Source of the DNA: an uncultured Trueperaceae bacterium
Lineage (GTDB): Bacteria > Deinococcota > Deinococci > Deinococcales > Trueperaceae
Direction of reading: 5' to 3'
Length of the DNA stretch: 8,001 nt
Assembly: GCA_937907415.1 (NCBI GenBank)
Contig: CALCHY010000284.1
Span: 1-8,001, forward strand
The translations under genes and the position numbers were made by a program. The notes beneath the pieces are model-generated. The model did not search any database. It was not told the DNA's origin and saw nothing but the letters and a program-made list of their open reading frames with translations. Positions 1-4,906 of this stretch are shown here, one piece after another (the stretch's first letter is position 1; every line of letters begins with the position of its first letter).

Positions 1-252
1 GTGACCGACCTCATGGGCGTCCACGCTGGCGCCAACCCCATCAGCGGCGAGGTGAGCGTACAGGCGATGGGCCTCGAAACTCAGGGCGGCGAGACCCTGC
101 CCGTCGACGACTTCGCGATCTCGTTCAACCTCTTCGACCTCTTGGGCCGAGTGAGCGCCGTCGGCAACGACCCGACCTGGGTCTTCGCCTTCGGCGCCCC
201 TATCCTCACGCCGAGCATCAGCGTCGAGGACGTGAGCTTCGCAGGGGGTTGA
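1..252 (+). CDS. TldD/PmbA-family metalloprotease-related protein, C-terminal fragment
   Basis: This is the last 83 codons of a gene that begins left of the window; the GTG at base 1 is an internal valine codon. The fragment matches the C-terminal domain of the TldD/PmbA (TldE) family: a GVHAGANPISGE segment, then an FNLFDLL stretch, AVGNDP, and a closing strand pattern ending SISVEDVSFAGG. TldD/TldE pairs form a protease complex that processes peptides, including modified-peptide precursors and the antitoxin CcdA in E. coli. The NP-SG pattern and AVGND motif look more like the TldE/PmbA partner, which lacks the metal site, than TldD, whose HExxxH motif would lie upstream in any case. The subtype is therefore an inference. 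The stop is followed after 4 bases by the DUF1697 gene, and the end of this gene supplies that gene's ribosome binding site. Confidence 0.85.
   Translation: MTDLMGVHAGANPISGEVSVQAMGLETQGGETLPVDDFAISFNLFDLLGRVSAVGNDPTWVFAFGAPILTPSISVEDVSFAGG
243..248 (+). promoter_or_regulatory. Ribosome binding site of the DUF1697 gene
   Basis: AGGGGG lies 8 bases before the ATG at 257 and inside the last codons of the upstream gene. This supports the chosen start and suggests the two genes are translated from one message. Confidence 0.6.
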
Positions 253-256
253 ACGC

Positions 257-778
257 ATGCGTTACGCGTTCCTGCGGGCCGTCAACGTCGGCGGCCGCAG
301 CAAACTGCCGATGCGCGAGCTGGTAGCGGCCGCCGCGGCAGCCGGCCTTGGCACGACCGAGTTCCTCCTCCAGTCAGGCAACTTGGCCGTGCACGACTCC
401 GCGCTCAGCGACCAGGAGCTACGCGCGGCCTTGGAGCACCTGGCGGCCGAGCGCTTCGGGGTTGCCACCCGCACCGTCCTGCGCACGCCTAAGGCCCTGA
501 GCGACACCCTGGCGCTGAACCCGTACGCTGACCAGCCAACCGTGTACCTAAACATGTGGGACGAGGAACCGACGCCCACCGCAGTGGAGGAGTTGGCGAG
601 CTCGAAGTTCGACGACGCCGCCTTTCACATCGTGCCAGGCGCCATGTTCATCCTCTATGCTGGCCAGTCGCACACCTCGAAGCTCACCAACGCGTTCATC
701 GAACGCAAGCTGGGCGTTTATGCGACCGCGCGCAACCTGCGCACGCTCGTGCGCATGCTCGAGCGCTGGCCAGCCTGA
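257..778 (+). CDS. DUF1697 family protein
   Basis: The 173-residue product fits the usual full length of DUF1697 proteins. The family's opening signature is visible as FLRAVNVGG (residues 5-13; typical members read LRGINVGG). It is followed by a KLPMREL helix, an LLQSGNLAVH strand (about 37-47; compare the common Y-QSGN motif), and a C-terminal block with SKLTNAFIERKLG then ATARNLRTLVRML (about 141-168). There is no signal peptide or membrane segment, so it should be cytosolic. The biochemical role of DUF1697 is not established and I assign none. The start is supported by AGGGGG 8 bases upstream. It sits 4 bases after the TldD/PmbA gene, and its TGA stop directly abuts the stop of the convergent MFS gene. 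Confidence 0.9.
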   Translation: MRYAFLRAVNVGGRSKLPMRELVAAAAAAGLGTTEFLLQSGNLAVHDSALSDQELRAALEHLAAERFGVATRTVLRTPKALSDTLALNPYADQPTVYLNMWDEEPTPTAVEELASSKFDDAAFHIVPGAMFILYAGQSHTSKLTNAFIERKLGVYATARNLRTLVRMLERWPA

Positions 779-2026
779 CTACCGCGTAGAGGGCCGCGGA
801 GCGTCGCTTGCTTCCAGCTGCGCTGGCTCGTCTGGGTAGTCATGCGCCGCGCCGGCCCCCGCGTTGAAGCGCCGCAAAACCGTGAGGGCCAGCAGCCCGA
901 GCGCCGCCAGCGTCACGCCAGCCGAGGCGAAACCGAAGCGGAACGAGGTGGCCGCCACCACGAGGCCACTGAGCGTCGGCGCGAAGACCTCGACGGTGTG
1001 ATTGATGGAGAGCCGCAAGCTCAGGGCAACGCCGCGGTCGCGGGCCGGCACGTGCGAAGCCACGGCCACGATGCTGAGGGGAAACGCGATGCCCGTGCCG
1101 AAACCGACGAGCACGGCGAGCGCGGCGAAGCTGGCGACGCTCTGCGCCACCGACAAGAGGCCAACGCCGACCGCCACCGCCCCCATGGACACGACGAGCG
1201 TGTTGCCAGTGCCGCCCAACGTGCGCGTGACGAGCGGCATGATAGGCCTGATCAGCACGGAGGTAAGCGAACCAAGACTGACGAGCGACCCGATGAGCGT
1301 GGCCGACATGCCCATCTCGTCGAGCATCACCGGGAGGAACGCCTCGCGCATGGTTATCGCGAGGAACACGCCAGCGCTGGTGAGGACCGCCATCTGCAGG
1401 CCGGCGTTGCGCAGGGTCGCCACGACGGCGCCCTTGCGCGGCGGGCCGGGGCGGATGCGCCCACCCGCCGTGTGACGCGCGGAGCGCACCACCATGAACC
1501 CGAAGACCATCGCCGCGAGGAGCACGACGAACACGGCGGCGTAGCTGATGCGGTACCCGGCGCTATCGATGATGGCGCCGACCAAGACGGGCCCGACCAT
1601 GCGGCCGCCAGCCAACCACGTCGAGTGCACCGCGAAGTTGCTCTCGTGCGTGCGGCCGTTGCCGAGCGAGGCCACCAACGACTGCGACGCGAGCGTGAAG
1701 AAGATGTAGAAGAACCCGAGCACGAGCCGCGAGGCCGCCAGCGCGGCGACGCCGGGGAACACCACCACCCCTAGCGGCGCCAAGCCCAACCCGACCAGGC
1801 CAAGGAAGAACCAGCGTTGCGCCCCGAGCGCGTCAACCCAGCGCCCGGCGGGCAACGCGAGCAAGACGGGGAAGATCCCGGGCAGCGCCATGAGCACCCC
1901 AAGCCACTGCGCCCCAAGCCCGAGGGCTACGGCGTAGAGGGGCACCATGACCGCCATCATGCTGGAGGCCATCGTCATCAGGCCAGAAGCCAGGCACTGG
2001 TAAAGGAAAGTACGAGTGACCGGCAC
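779..2026 (-). CDS. MFS transporter (12-TM drug/metabolite exporter type)
   Basis: This 415-residue integral membrane protein of the major facilitator superfamily has about twelve hydrophobic helices. Motif A between helices 2 and 3 is clear: GRWVDALGAQR at residues 61-71 (GxxxD..G.R). A degenerate second copy, RPIMPLVTRTLGG, lies after helix 8 (about 260-272). The basic central loop between the two six-helix halves lies around residues 181-205, with many Arg, Lys and Pro. A hydrophilic tail of about 30 residues ends the protein. Proton-driven export of a small molecule is the family expectation; the substrate cannot be read from the sequence, and uptake is also possible. The GTG start at 2026 is chosen because GAAGGAA (2034-2040) lies 7 bases upstream on this strand and the first helix would be cut by a later ATG. 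It is divergent from the DUF1684 gene and convergent with the DUF1697 gene. Confidence 0.92.
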   Translation of the reverse strand: MPVTRTFLYQCLASGLMTMASSMMAVMVPLYAVALGLGAQWLGVLMALPGIFPVLLALPAGRWVDALGAQRWFFLGLVGLGLAPLGVVVFPGVAALAASRLVLGFFYIFFTLASQSLVASLGNGRTHESNFAVHSTWLAGGRMVGPVLVGAIIDSAGYRISYAAVFVVLLAAMVFGFMVVRSARHTAGGRIRPGPPRKGAVVATLRNAGLQMAVLTSAGVFLAITMREAFLPVMLDEMGMSATLIGSLVSLGSLTSVLIRPIMPLVTRTLGGTGNTLVVSMGAVAVGVGLLSVAQSVASFAALAVLVGFGTGIAFPLSIVAVASHVPARDRGVALSLRLSINHTVEVFAPTLSGLVVAATSFRFGFASAGVTLAALGLLALTVLRRFNAGAGAAHDYPDEPAQLEASDAPRPSTR

Positions 2027-2033
2027 GGTCTTA

Positions 2034-2040
2034 TTCCTTC
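2034..2040 (-). promoter_or_regulatory. Ribosome binding site of the MFS gene (decides GTG start)
   Basis: On the minus strand this reads GAAGGAA, 7 bases before the GTG at 2026-2024. It is the strongest Shine-Dalgarno sequence in the window and fixes the non-ATG start. Confidence 0.7.
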
Positions 2041-2052
2041 ATGAACGAGATG

Positions 2053-2076
2053 CTCGTTGGCCACCCCGCCAGCGAG
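2053..2076. repeat. Imperfect inverted repeat in the MFS / DUF1684 divergent region
   Basis: CTCGTTGG (2053-2060) and CCAGCGAG (2069-2076) are inverted copies matching at 7 of 8 positions, separated by 8 bases. As RNA the odd pair would be a G-U wobble, so it could also fold as an 8-pair hairpin. It lies in the 91-base region between two divergent genes, where an operator for a local regulator is a common arrangement. No regulator gene is present in the window. Confidence 0.35.
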
Positions 2077-2102
2077 TGACGCCCAGGGTAACGCCGCGGG
2101 CC

Positions 2103-2108
2103 TACAAT
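2103..2108 (+). promoter_or_regulatory. Candidate -10 box for the DUF1684 gene
   Basis: TACAAT matches the bacterial -10 consensus TATAAT at 5 of 6 positions and ends 9 bases before the ATG at 2118. A transcript from it would start only a few bases before, or at, the start codon. No good -35 hexamer is seen at the usual 16-18 base spacing. The only upstream Shine-Dalgarno-like bases are a short AGG at 2110-2112. The arrangement fits a leaderless or near-leaderless message. Confidence 0.4.
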
Positions 2109-2117
2109 CAGGCCCAG

Positions 2118-3014
2118 ATGCCAGCGACTTCGGTAACCAAACAGATAAATGCGGACTCTACTTCCTGGCTGGGCGACCTGACCGCCTGGCGCACGCAGCG
2201 CGTTAGCAGCCTCCTCGGACCGTTCGGCTGGTGGTCGATCACGTGCCTCGTGTGGCTCGACGAGGGCGTGAACACCGTCGGGAGTGGCGCTAGCAGCACG
2301 GTGAGCCTCGCCCGCCGCCTGCCGGAACTTGCCGCTACCCTGGTCGTCGACGGCGAGCACCTGACGATCGACCCTGCGCCGGGCGCCGACCTTACCGTCG
2401 GCGACCTCAAAACGGGCGCTGCAGACGCGTTCACCGAGCCGCTGACGGTGACGGGCGATCAGGCGTTCACCGTGGGTGACGCGCAGCCGGTAAAGGTCGC
2501 CGTCGTGCGGCGCGGCGACGCGTGGGGCGTGCGCGTTCACGATCCAGTCAACGCGGCAACCAAGAGCGCGGCGACCGACGTGGCGTGGTTCGACGCGGCC
2601 CCACGGTGGGTGCTAGACGCAGAGTTCCTGCCCGCCACCGACCACGAGGAAGTGCCGATCAGCAACGTGATCGGGCAAGTGAGCATGCAACCGGTAGCCG
2701 GGCGCGTGCGCTTCGAGCACGAAGGCGCCAGCTACACGCTGCTCGCAACGCCAGCCGGCCGCGGCAAGCTGTTCATCAACTTCCGCGACGCCAGCAACCA
2801 GGACTACGACCACCCGAGCGCCGAACCCATGAGCTACTCTGGCGGGCGCTTCCTGGTAACCGCTGCGCCCGTTGACGGCCGCGTGACGCTCGACTTCAAC
2901 CGCGCCCACCACCCGCCGTGCGCGCATACGCCGTACGCCACCTGCCCGCTCCCGACGCCAGGCAACAAGCTGCCTTTCGCCGTAACGGCGGGCGAGCGGC
3001 TGCCACCTGCTTAG
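2118..3014 (+). CDS. DUF1684 domain-containing protein
   Basis: The product is 298 residues and matches the DUF1684 family over its whole length. The N-terminal block has WLGDLTAWRTQR, then GPFGWWSITCLVWLDEGVNTVGSG (residues about 34-57), the family's typical GW-S--GL-WL-EG-N--GS pattern. The middle has the expected strand-rich region with WGVRVHDP (136-143). The C-terminal signature is very clear: LDFNRAHHPPCAHTPYATC (about 258-276) followed by PLPTPGNKLP, containing two conserved cysteines (268 and 276). No signal peptide is seen, so it is probably cytosolic. The family is widespread but has no established activity that I can name with confidence. I chose ATG 2118 because the open frame upstream of it (from 2016) reads low-complexity, non-conserved sequence overlapping the MFS start. 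The TACAAT box also lies just before 2118. It ends 27 bases before the stop of the convergent exported-protein gene. Confidence 0.88.
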   Translation: MPATSVTKQINADSTSWLGDLTAWRTQRVSSLLGPFGWWSITCLVWLDEGVNTVGSGASSTVSLARRLPELAATLVVDGEHLTIDPAPGADLTVGDLKTGAADAFTEPLTVTGDQAFTVGDAQPVKVAVVRRGDAWGVRVHDPVNAATKSAATDVAWFDAAPRWVLDAEFLPATDHEEVPISNVIGQVSMQPVAGRVRFEHEGASYTLLATPAGRGKLFINFRDASNQDYDHPSAEPMSYSGGRFLVTAAPVDGRVTLDFNRAHHPPCAHTPYATCPLPTPGNKLPFAVTAGERLPPA

Positions 3015-3051
3015 CGCTGGGCGCGGCTAGCCCCTCCGCGGCTAATAGCGC
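3011..3051. repeat. Short direct and inverted repeats between convergent stops
   Basis: The region spanning two convergent stop codons holds the direct repeat CGCGGCTA twice (3022-3029, 3037-3044). It also holds small inverted pairs: CGCGG (3022-3026) with CCGCG (3036-3040), and GCGCT (3014-3018) with AGCGC (3047-3051). A GC-rich bidirectional hairpin could form, but no T tract follows on either strand, so a classical intrinsic terminator is not shown. Confidence 0.25.
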
Positions 3052-3467
3052 ACCTCGCCAACGAGCACGCCCGTCAGGCTCACGTCTACACCGTCTGGTC
3101 GGTGGGTAAGCGCGAGCGGCTCAGCGCCGGTGGCACTGACGCTGTCGCCGTTCCACCATTCGCCCTCGCTTAGGCCTAGCGAGGCAACGAGGTCGATCTC
3201 CTCCGTCATGCCCGACTCCGGGTCGGTGAGGTGCAGCACCGAGCCGGTCACGCGTACGAGGAACCAATCCGCGCCGCTCGGGTCGTGCATCTGCCAAGTG
3301 CCGGCTGGCAGCTCGCCCGCCTCGGCGGCAGTTGCTGGCGTGAGGACGTAGGTGTCTGGTCGTCCGACGGTGCCCGGCTTCGGGTGGTCTGTGACCGTCA
3401 CCTGAGCGGCGCCGAGCGGCGCCAGGTTGAGGCCGAGGGCGATGAAGACCGCTAACAGCGGACCCAT
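3042..3467 (-). CDS. Predicted exported protein of unknown function
   Basis: The gene encodes 141 residues. The N-terminus, MGPLLAVFIALGLNLAPLGAAQ, is a hydrophobic signal-peptide-like segment with a likely cleavage after the AA at 20-21. It lacks the usual positive charges before the hydrophobic core, which makes export likely but not certain. The remaining 120 residues are polar and acidic, with motifs such as AGTWQMHDPSGADWFLVRV (about 55-73) and LSEGEWWNGDSVSATG (about 101-116), suggesting a small beta-rich domain. I recognise no family. Codon use is strongly G/C at third positions like its neighbours, which supports real coding. ATG 3467 is preferred because the open frame further upstream would overlap the PLP enzyme gene on the other strand. 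There is no good Shine-Dalgarno sequence, and the start codon sits in the loop of an inverted repeat. Confidence 0.7.
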   Translation of the reverse strand: MGPLLAVFIALGLNLAPLGAAQVTVTDHPKPGTVGRPDTYVLTPATAAEAGELPAGTWQMHDPSGADWFLVRVTGSVLHLTDPESGMTEEIDLVASLGLSEGEWWNGDSVSATGAEPLALTHRPDGVDVSLTGVLVGEVRY

Positions 3468-3478
3468 CAGCGGTCCGC
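3458..3478. repeat. Perfect 7-bp inverted repeat over the start codon; copy 1 of CGGAC-N9-GTCCG
   Basis: GCGGACC (3458-3464) and GGTCCGC (3472-3478) are perfect inverted copies with a 7-base spacer. The spacer holds the CAT that is the minus-strand start codon (3467-3465). As DNA it is a candidate operator whose core, CGGAC-N9-GTCCG (3459-3477), recurs at 4770-4788. As RNA of the minus-strand gene it would be a 7-pair hairpin with the AUG in its loop, which could limit translation. Confidence 0.5.
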
Positions 3479-3510
3479 ATCCATGGTGGAGGTAAGGCAG
3501 TGCATAGCCG

Positions 3511-3516
3511 AGTCTA
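3511..3516 (-). promoter_or_regulatory. Weak candidate -10 box for the exported-protein gene
   Basis: On the minus strand the sequence reads TAGACT, fitting TANNNT, about 43 bases before the ATG at 3467. I found no convincing -35 hexamer at the normal distance, so this is only a position to test. Confidence 0.2.
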
Positions 3517-3539
3517 GCGCCCTGGCGGCAGCAAGCGTT

Positions 3540-3545
3540 TAGGCT
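3540..3545 (+). promoter_or_regulatory. Candidate leaderless-type -10 box for the PLP enzyme gene
   Basis: TAGGCT fits the TANNNT pattern and ends 6 bases before the ATG at 3552. That is the spacing expected when transcription begins at the start codon itself. No Shine-Dalgarno sequence lies upstream of this ATG, which agrees with a leaderless message. No clear -35 element is visible. Confidence 0.3.
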
Positions 3546-3551
3546 GGGCGC

Positions 3552-4643
3552 ATGCCTGCTCATGCCAGCCTCCCAGTCGCGGCGACCCGCGTTGACACCA
3601 TCGACACGCCTTGCGTGATCGTCGACCTCGATGTCGTCGACCGCAACATCGGCCGCCTGCAGGAGTACCTGAGTGGGCACGGCATCGACAACCGTCCGCA
3701 CATCAAGACGCACAAGCTCCCCCTCCTCGCGCACGCGCAAGTCGCGGCGGGCGCCAGCGGCATAACGGTGCAGAGCATCGGCGAGGCGGAAGTAATGGCG
3801 GCGGCCGGGCTGGATGACATCCTCATCACCTACAACGTCATGGGTGACGAGAAGGTCAGGCGCCTAGCGCAAGTAGCGCAACTCGCGCGCGTGCGCGTGG
3901 CGCTTGACAACGAAGTAGCGCTAGAGGCCGTCGCGGCGGCCGCCCTGCTGGCTGAGCGCAAGATCGGCGTGCTCATCGAGTTCGAGTCCGGCAAGTTGCG
4001 CCAGGGAGTCGTCACGCCGGAGGAGGCCGTGGCACTGGCCAAGATCGCCGCTGAGCGGCCGTACCTCGAGTTCCTCGGCCTACTCACCTACCCCAACTCG
4101 GGCGCCGTGCCAGCGTTCGTGACCCGCACGCGCGAGCTGCTCGGCGAGGCCGGGCTGGAGCTCAAGGTCGTTTCCGTCGGCGGTACGCCGCTCATGTGGA
4201 GCGCTCACGTTGCCGGTGTCGCAACGGAACTGCGCGCAGGCACCTACATCTATAACGACCGCAACAGCATGGCCGCAGGCGCAGCTGCGCTCGAGGATTG
4301 CGCGCTGCACGTGCACGTGACGCTGGTAAGCAAGCCAACGGCCAACCGCGGCGTCATCGACGCCGGTTCGAAGACCCTCACGAGCGACCTGTTCAGGGCG
4401 GACCGCGGCGGCGGTTACGGCCTCATCCTCGAGTACCCGGACGCGAAGATCACGGAGTTATCGGAAGAGCACGGCGCCGTCGACTTCTCGGAGTGCCCCC
4501 GAACGCCCGTCATAGGGGAGCGCCTGCGGGTGGTGCCTAACCACGTCTGCCCCGTGTCCAACTTGCATGACGAGGTCTACTTGCATCGCGGCGGCGTGTT
4601 GGTGGCAACGCTGCCGGTAGCTGCGCGCGGCAAGACGAGGTAA
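3552..4643 (+). CDS. D-threonine aldolase / D-serine dehydratase-like PLP enzyme (alanine racemase-type fold)
   Basis: This 363-residue protein has the two domains of the DSD1 / D-threonine aldolase family. The N-terminal alanine-racemase-type barrel begins at TPCVIVDLDVVDRNI (19-33). The PLP lysine is expected at K52 in PHIKTHK (49-55), followed by the family's QSIGEAEVMAAAG (74-86) and the late barrel strands VSVGGTP (207-213) and ELRAGTYIYND (226-236). The C-terminal domain carries the metal site motif PNHVCPVSNLHDEV (329-342). The H-x-C pair (H331, C333) matches the zinc ligands of eukaryotic-type D-serine dehydratases; classical D-threonine aldolases are reported with H-x-D. Expected reactions are retro-aldol cleavage of D-3-hydroxy amino acids or dehydration of D-serine, in the cytosol. 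The exact substrate is unresolved. It starts 84 bases from the divergent exported-protein gene. A 263-base gap separates it from the sugar importer, so it is not clearly part of that operon. Confidence 0.9.
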   Translation: MPAHASLPVAATRVDTIDTPCVIVDLDVVDRNIGRLQEYLSGHGIDNRPHIKTHKLPLLAHAQVAAGASGITVQSIGEAEVMAAAGLDDILITYNVMGDEKVRRLAQVAQLARVRVALDNEVALEAVAAAALLAERKIGVLIEFESGKLRQGVVTPEEAVALAKIAAERPYLEFLGLLTYPNSGAVPAFVTRTRELLGEAGLELKVVSVGGTPLMWSAHVAGVATELRAGTYIYNDRNSMAAGAAALEDCALHVHVTLVSKPTANRGVIDAGSKTLTSDLFRADRGGGYGLILEYPDAKITELSEEHGAVDFSECPRTPVIGERLRVVPNHVCPVSNLHDEVYLHRGGVLVATLPVAARGKTR

Positions 4644-4769
4644 CCCTCGGCCGACACGGGAGTCCGCGCAACTTCGTGACCATTGCTTCCGTTCGCTGAC
4701 CTTTCGGGACTACCCTGATTGTGCTTCGGGATACGCTGCGCGGTCGCCCTGATGGTCGGCAGCGGTACC

Positions 4770-4788
4770 CGGACAGGCGTGCTGTCCG
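4770..4788. repeat. Perfect inverted repeat CGGACAG-N5-CTGTCCG; copy 2 of CGGAC-N9-GTCCG
   Basis: CGGACAG (4770-4776) and CTGTCCG (4782-4788) are perfect 7-bp inverted arms with a 5-base centre, 118 bases before the start of the sugar-binding protein gene. The outer core, CGGAC-N9-GTCCG, is identical in bases and spacing to the dyad at 3459-3477. A further half-site, GGACAG, lies at 4837-4842. It is a candidate operator for a dimeric regulator; a leader-RNA hairpin is the alternative. Confidence 0.5.
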
Positions 4789-4808
4789 CGCCGCCTCGCC
4801 CGCCGCAA

Positions 4809-4822
4809 CTAGCCTCCGCTAG
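4809..4822. repeat. Small dyad CTAGC-N4-GCTAG
   Basis: CTAGC (4809-4813) and GCTAG (4818-4822) form a 5-bp inverted repeat in the same leader region. The arms are short and chance is a reasonable explanation. Confidence 0.2.
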
Positions 4823-4887
4823 CCCACGGCCCGCCTGGACAGTCGACAGCCAACACCGGCCGGGGGGTCCGAGGACGTCAGTCCATC

Positions 4888-4894
4888 AGGGAGA
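4888..4894 (+). promoter_or_regulatory. Ribosome binding site of the sugar-binding protein gene
   Basis: AGGGAGA lies 12 bases before the ATG at 4907, a slightly long spacing, with no competing in-frame start nearby. It supports this start, which also gives a complete signal peptide. Confidence 0.5.
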
Positions 4895-4906
4895 AAGCCG
4901 GCGAAC

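Larger units (their letters stand above)
4644..4906 (+). promoter_or_regulatory. Non-coding leader region upstream of the sugar ABC operon
   Basis: These 263 bases separate the PLP enzyme stop from the importer start and hold no convincing gene. Short repeats are dense here: TTCGTGACC (4673-4681) and TTCGCTGACC (4692-4701); TTCGGGA at 4703-4709 and 4725-4731, 22 bases apart; CCCTGAT at 4713-4719 and 4747-4753. There is also a perfect dyad at 4770-4788, a CTAGC/GCTAG dyad at 4809-4822, and several GGAC/GTCC words up to 4884. A TACCCT (4711-4716) could be a -10 box, but no well-spaced -35 is seen. The promoter and operators of the operon should lie here. There is no T-rich terminator after the upstream gene. 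Confidence 0.5.

Noticed and set aside
1..3. GTG at the first base as a true gene start
   Set aside because: The encoded 83 residues are only the C-terminal domain of the TldD/PmbA family, so the gene begins outside the window.
842..1774. 310-codon open frame on the plus strand opposite the MFS gene
   Set aside because: The translation is His/Arg/Glu-rich and resembles no protein. It lies antisense to a clear transporter gene and is a typical GC-rich shadow frame.
2016..2117. N-terminal extension of the DUF1684 gene to an ATG at 2016
   Set aside because: The extra 34 residues are not family-like, overlap the MFS start on the other strand and have no ribosome binding site. DUF1684 similarity begins after ATG 2118.
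3011..3051. Bidirectional intrinsic terminator between convergent genes
   Set aside because: Short GC-rich stems are possible but there is no T tract on either side, so it is listed only as a repeat.
3468..3740. N-terminal extension of the minus-strand exported-protein gene
   Set aside because: It would run through the start and first 60 codons of the PLP enzyme gene and would bury the signal peptide internally.
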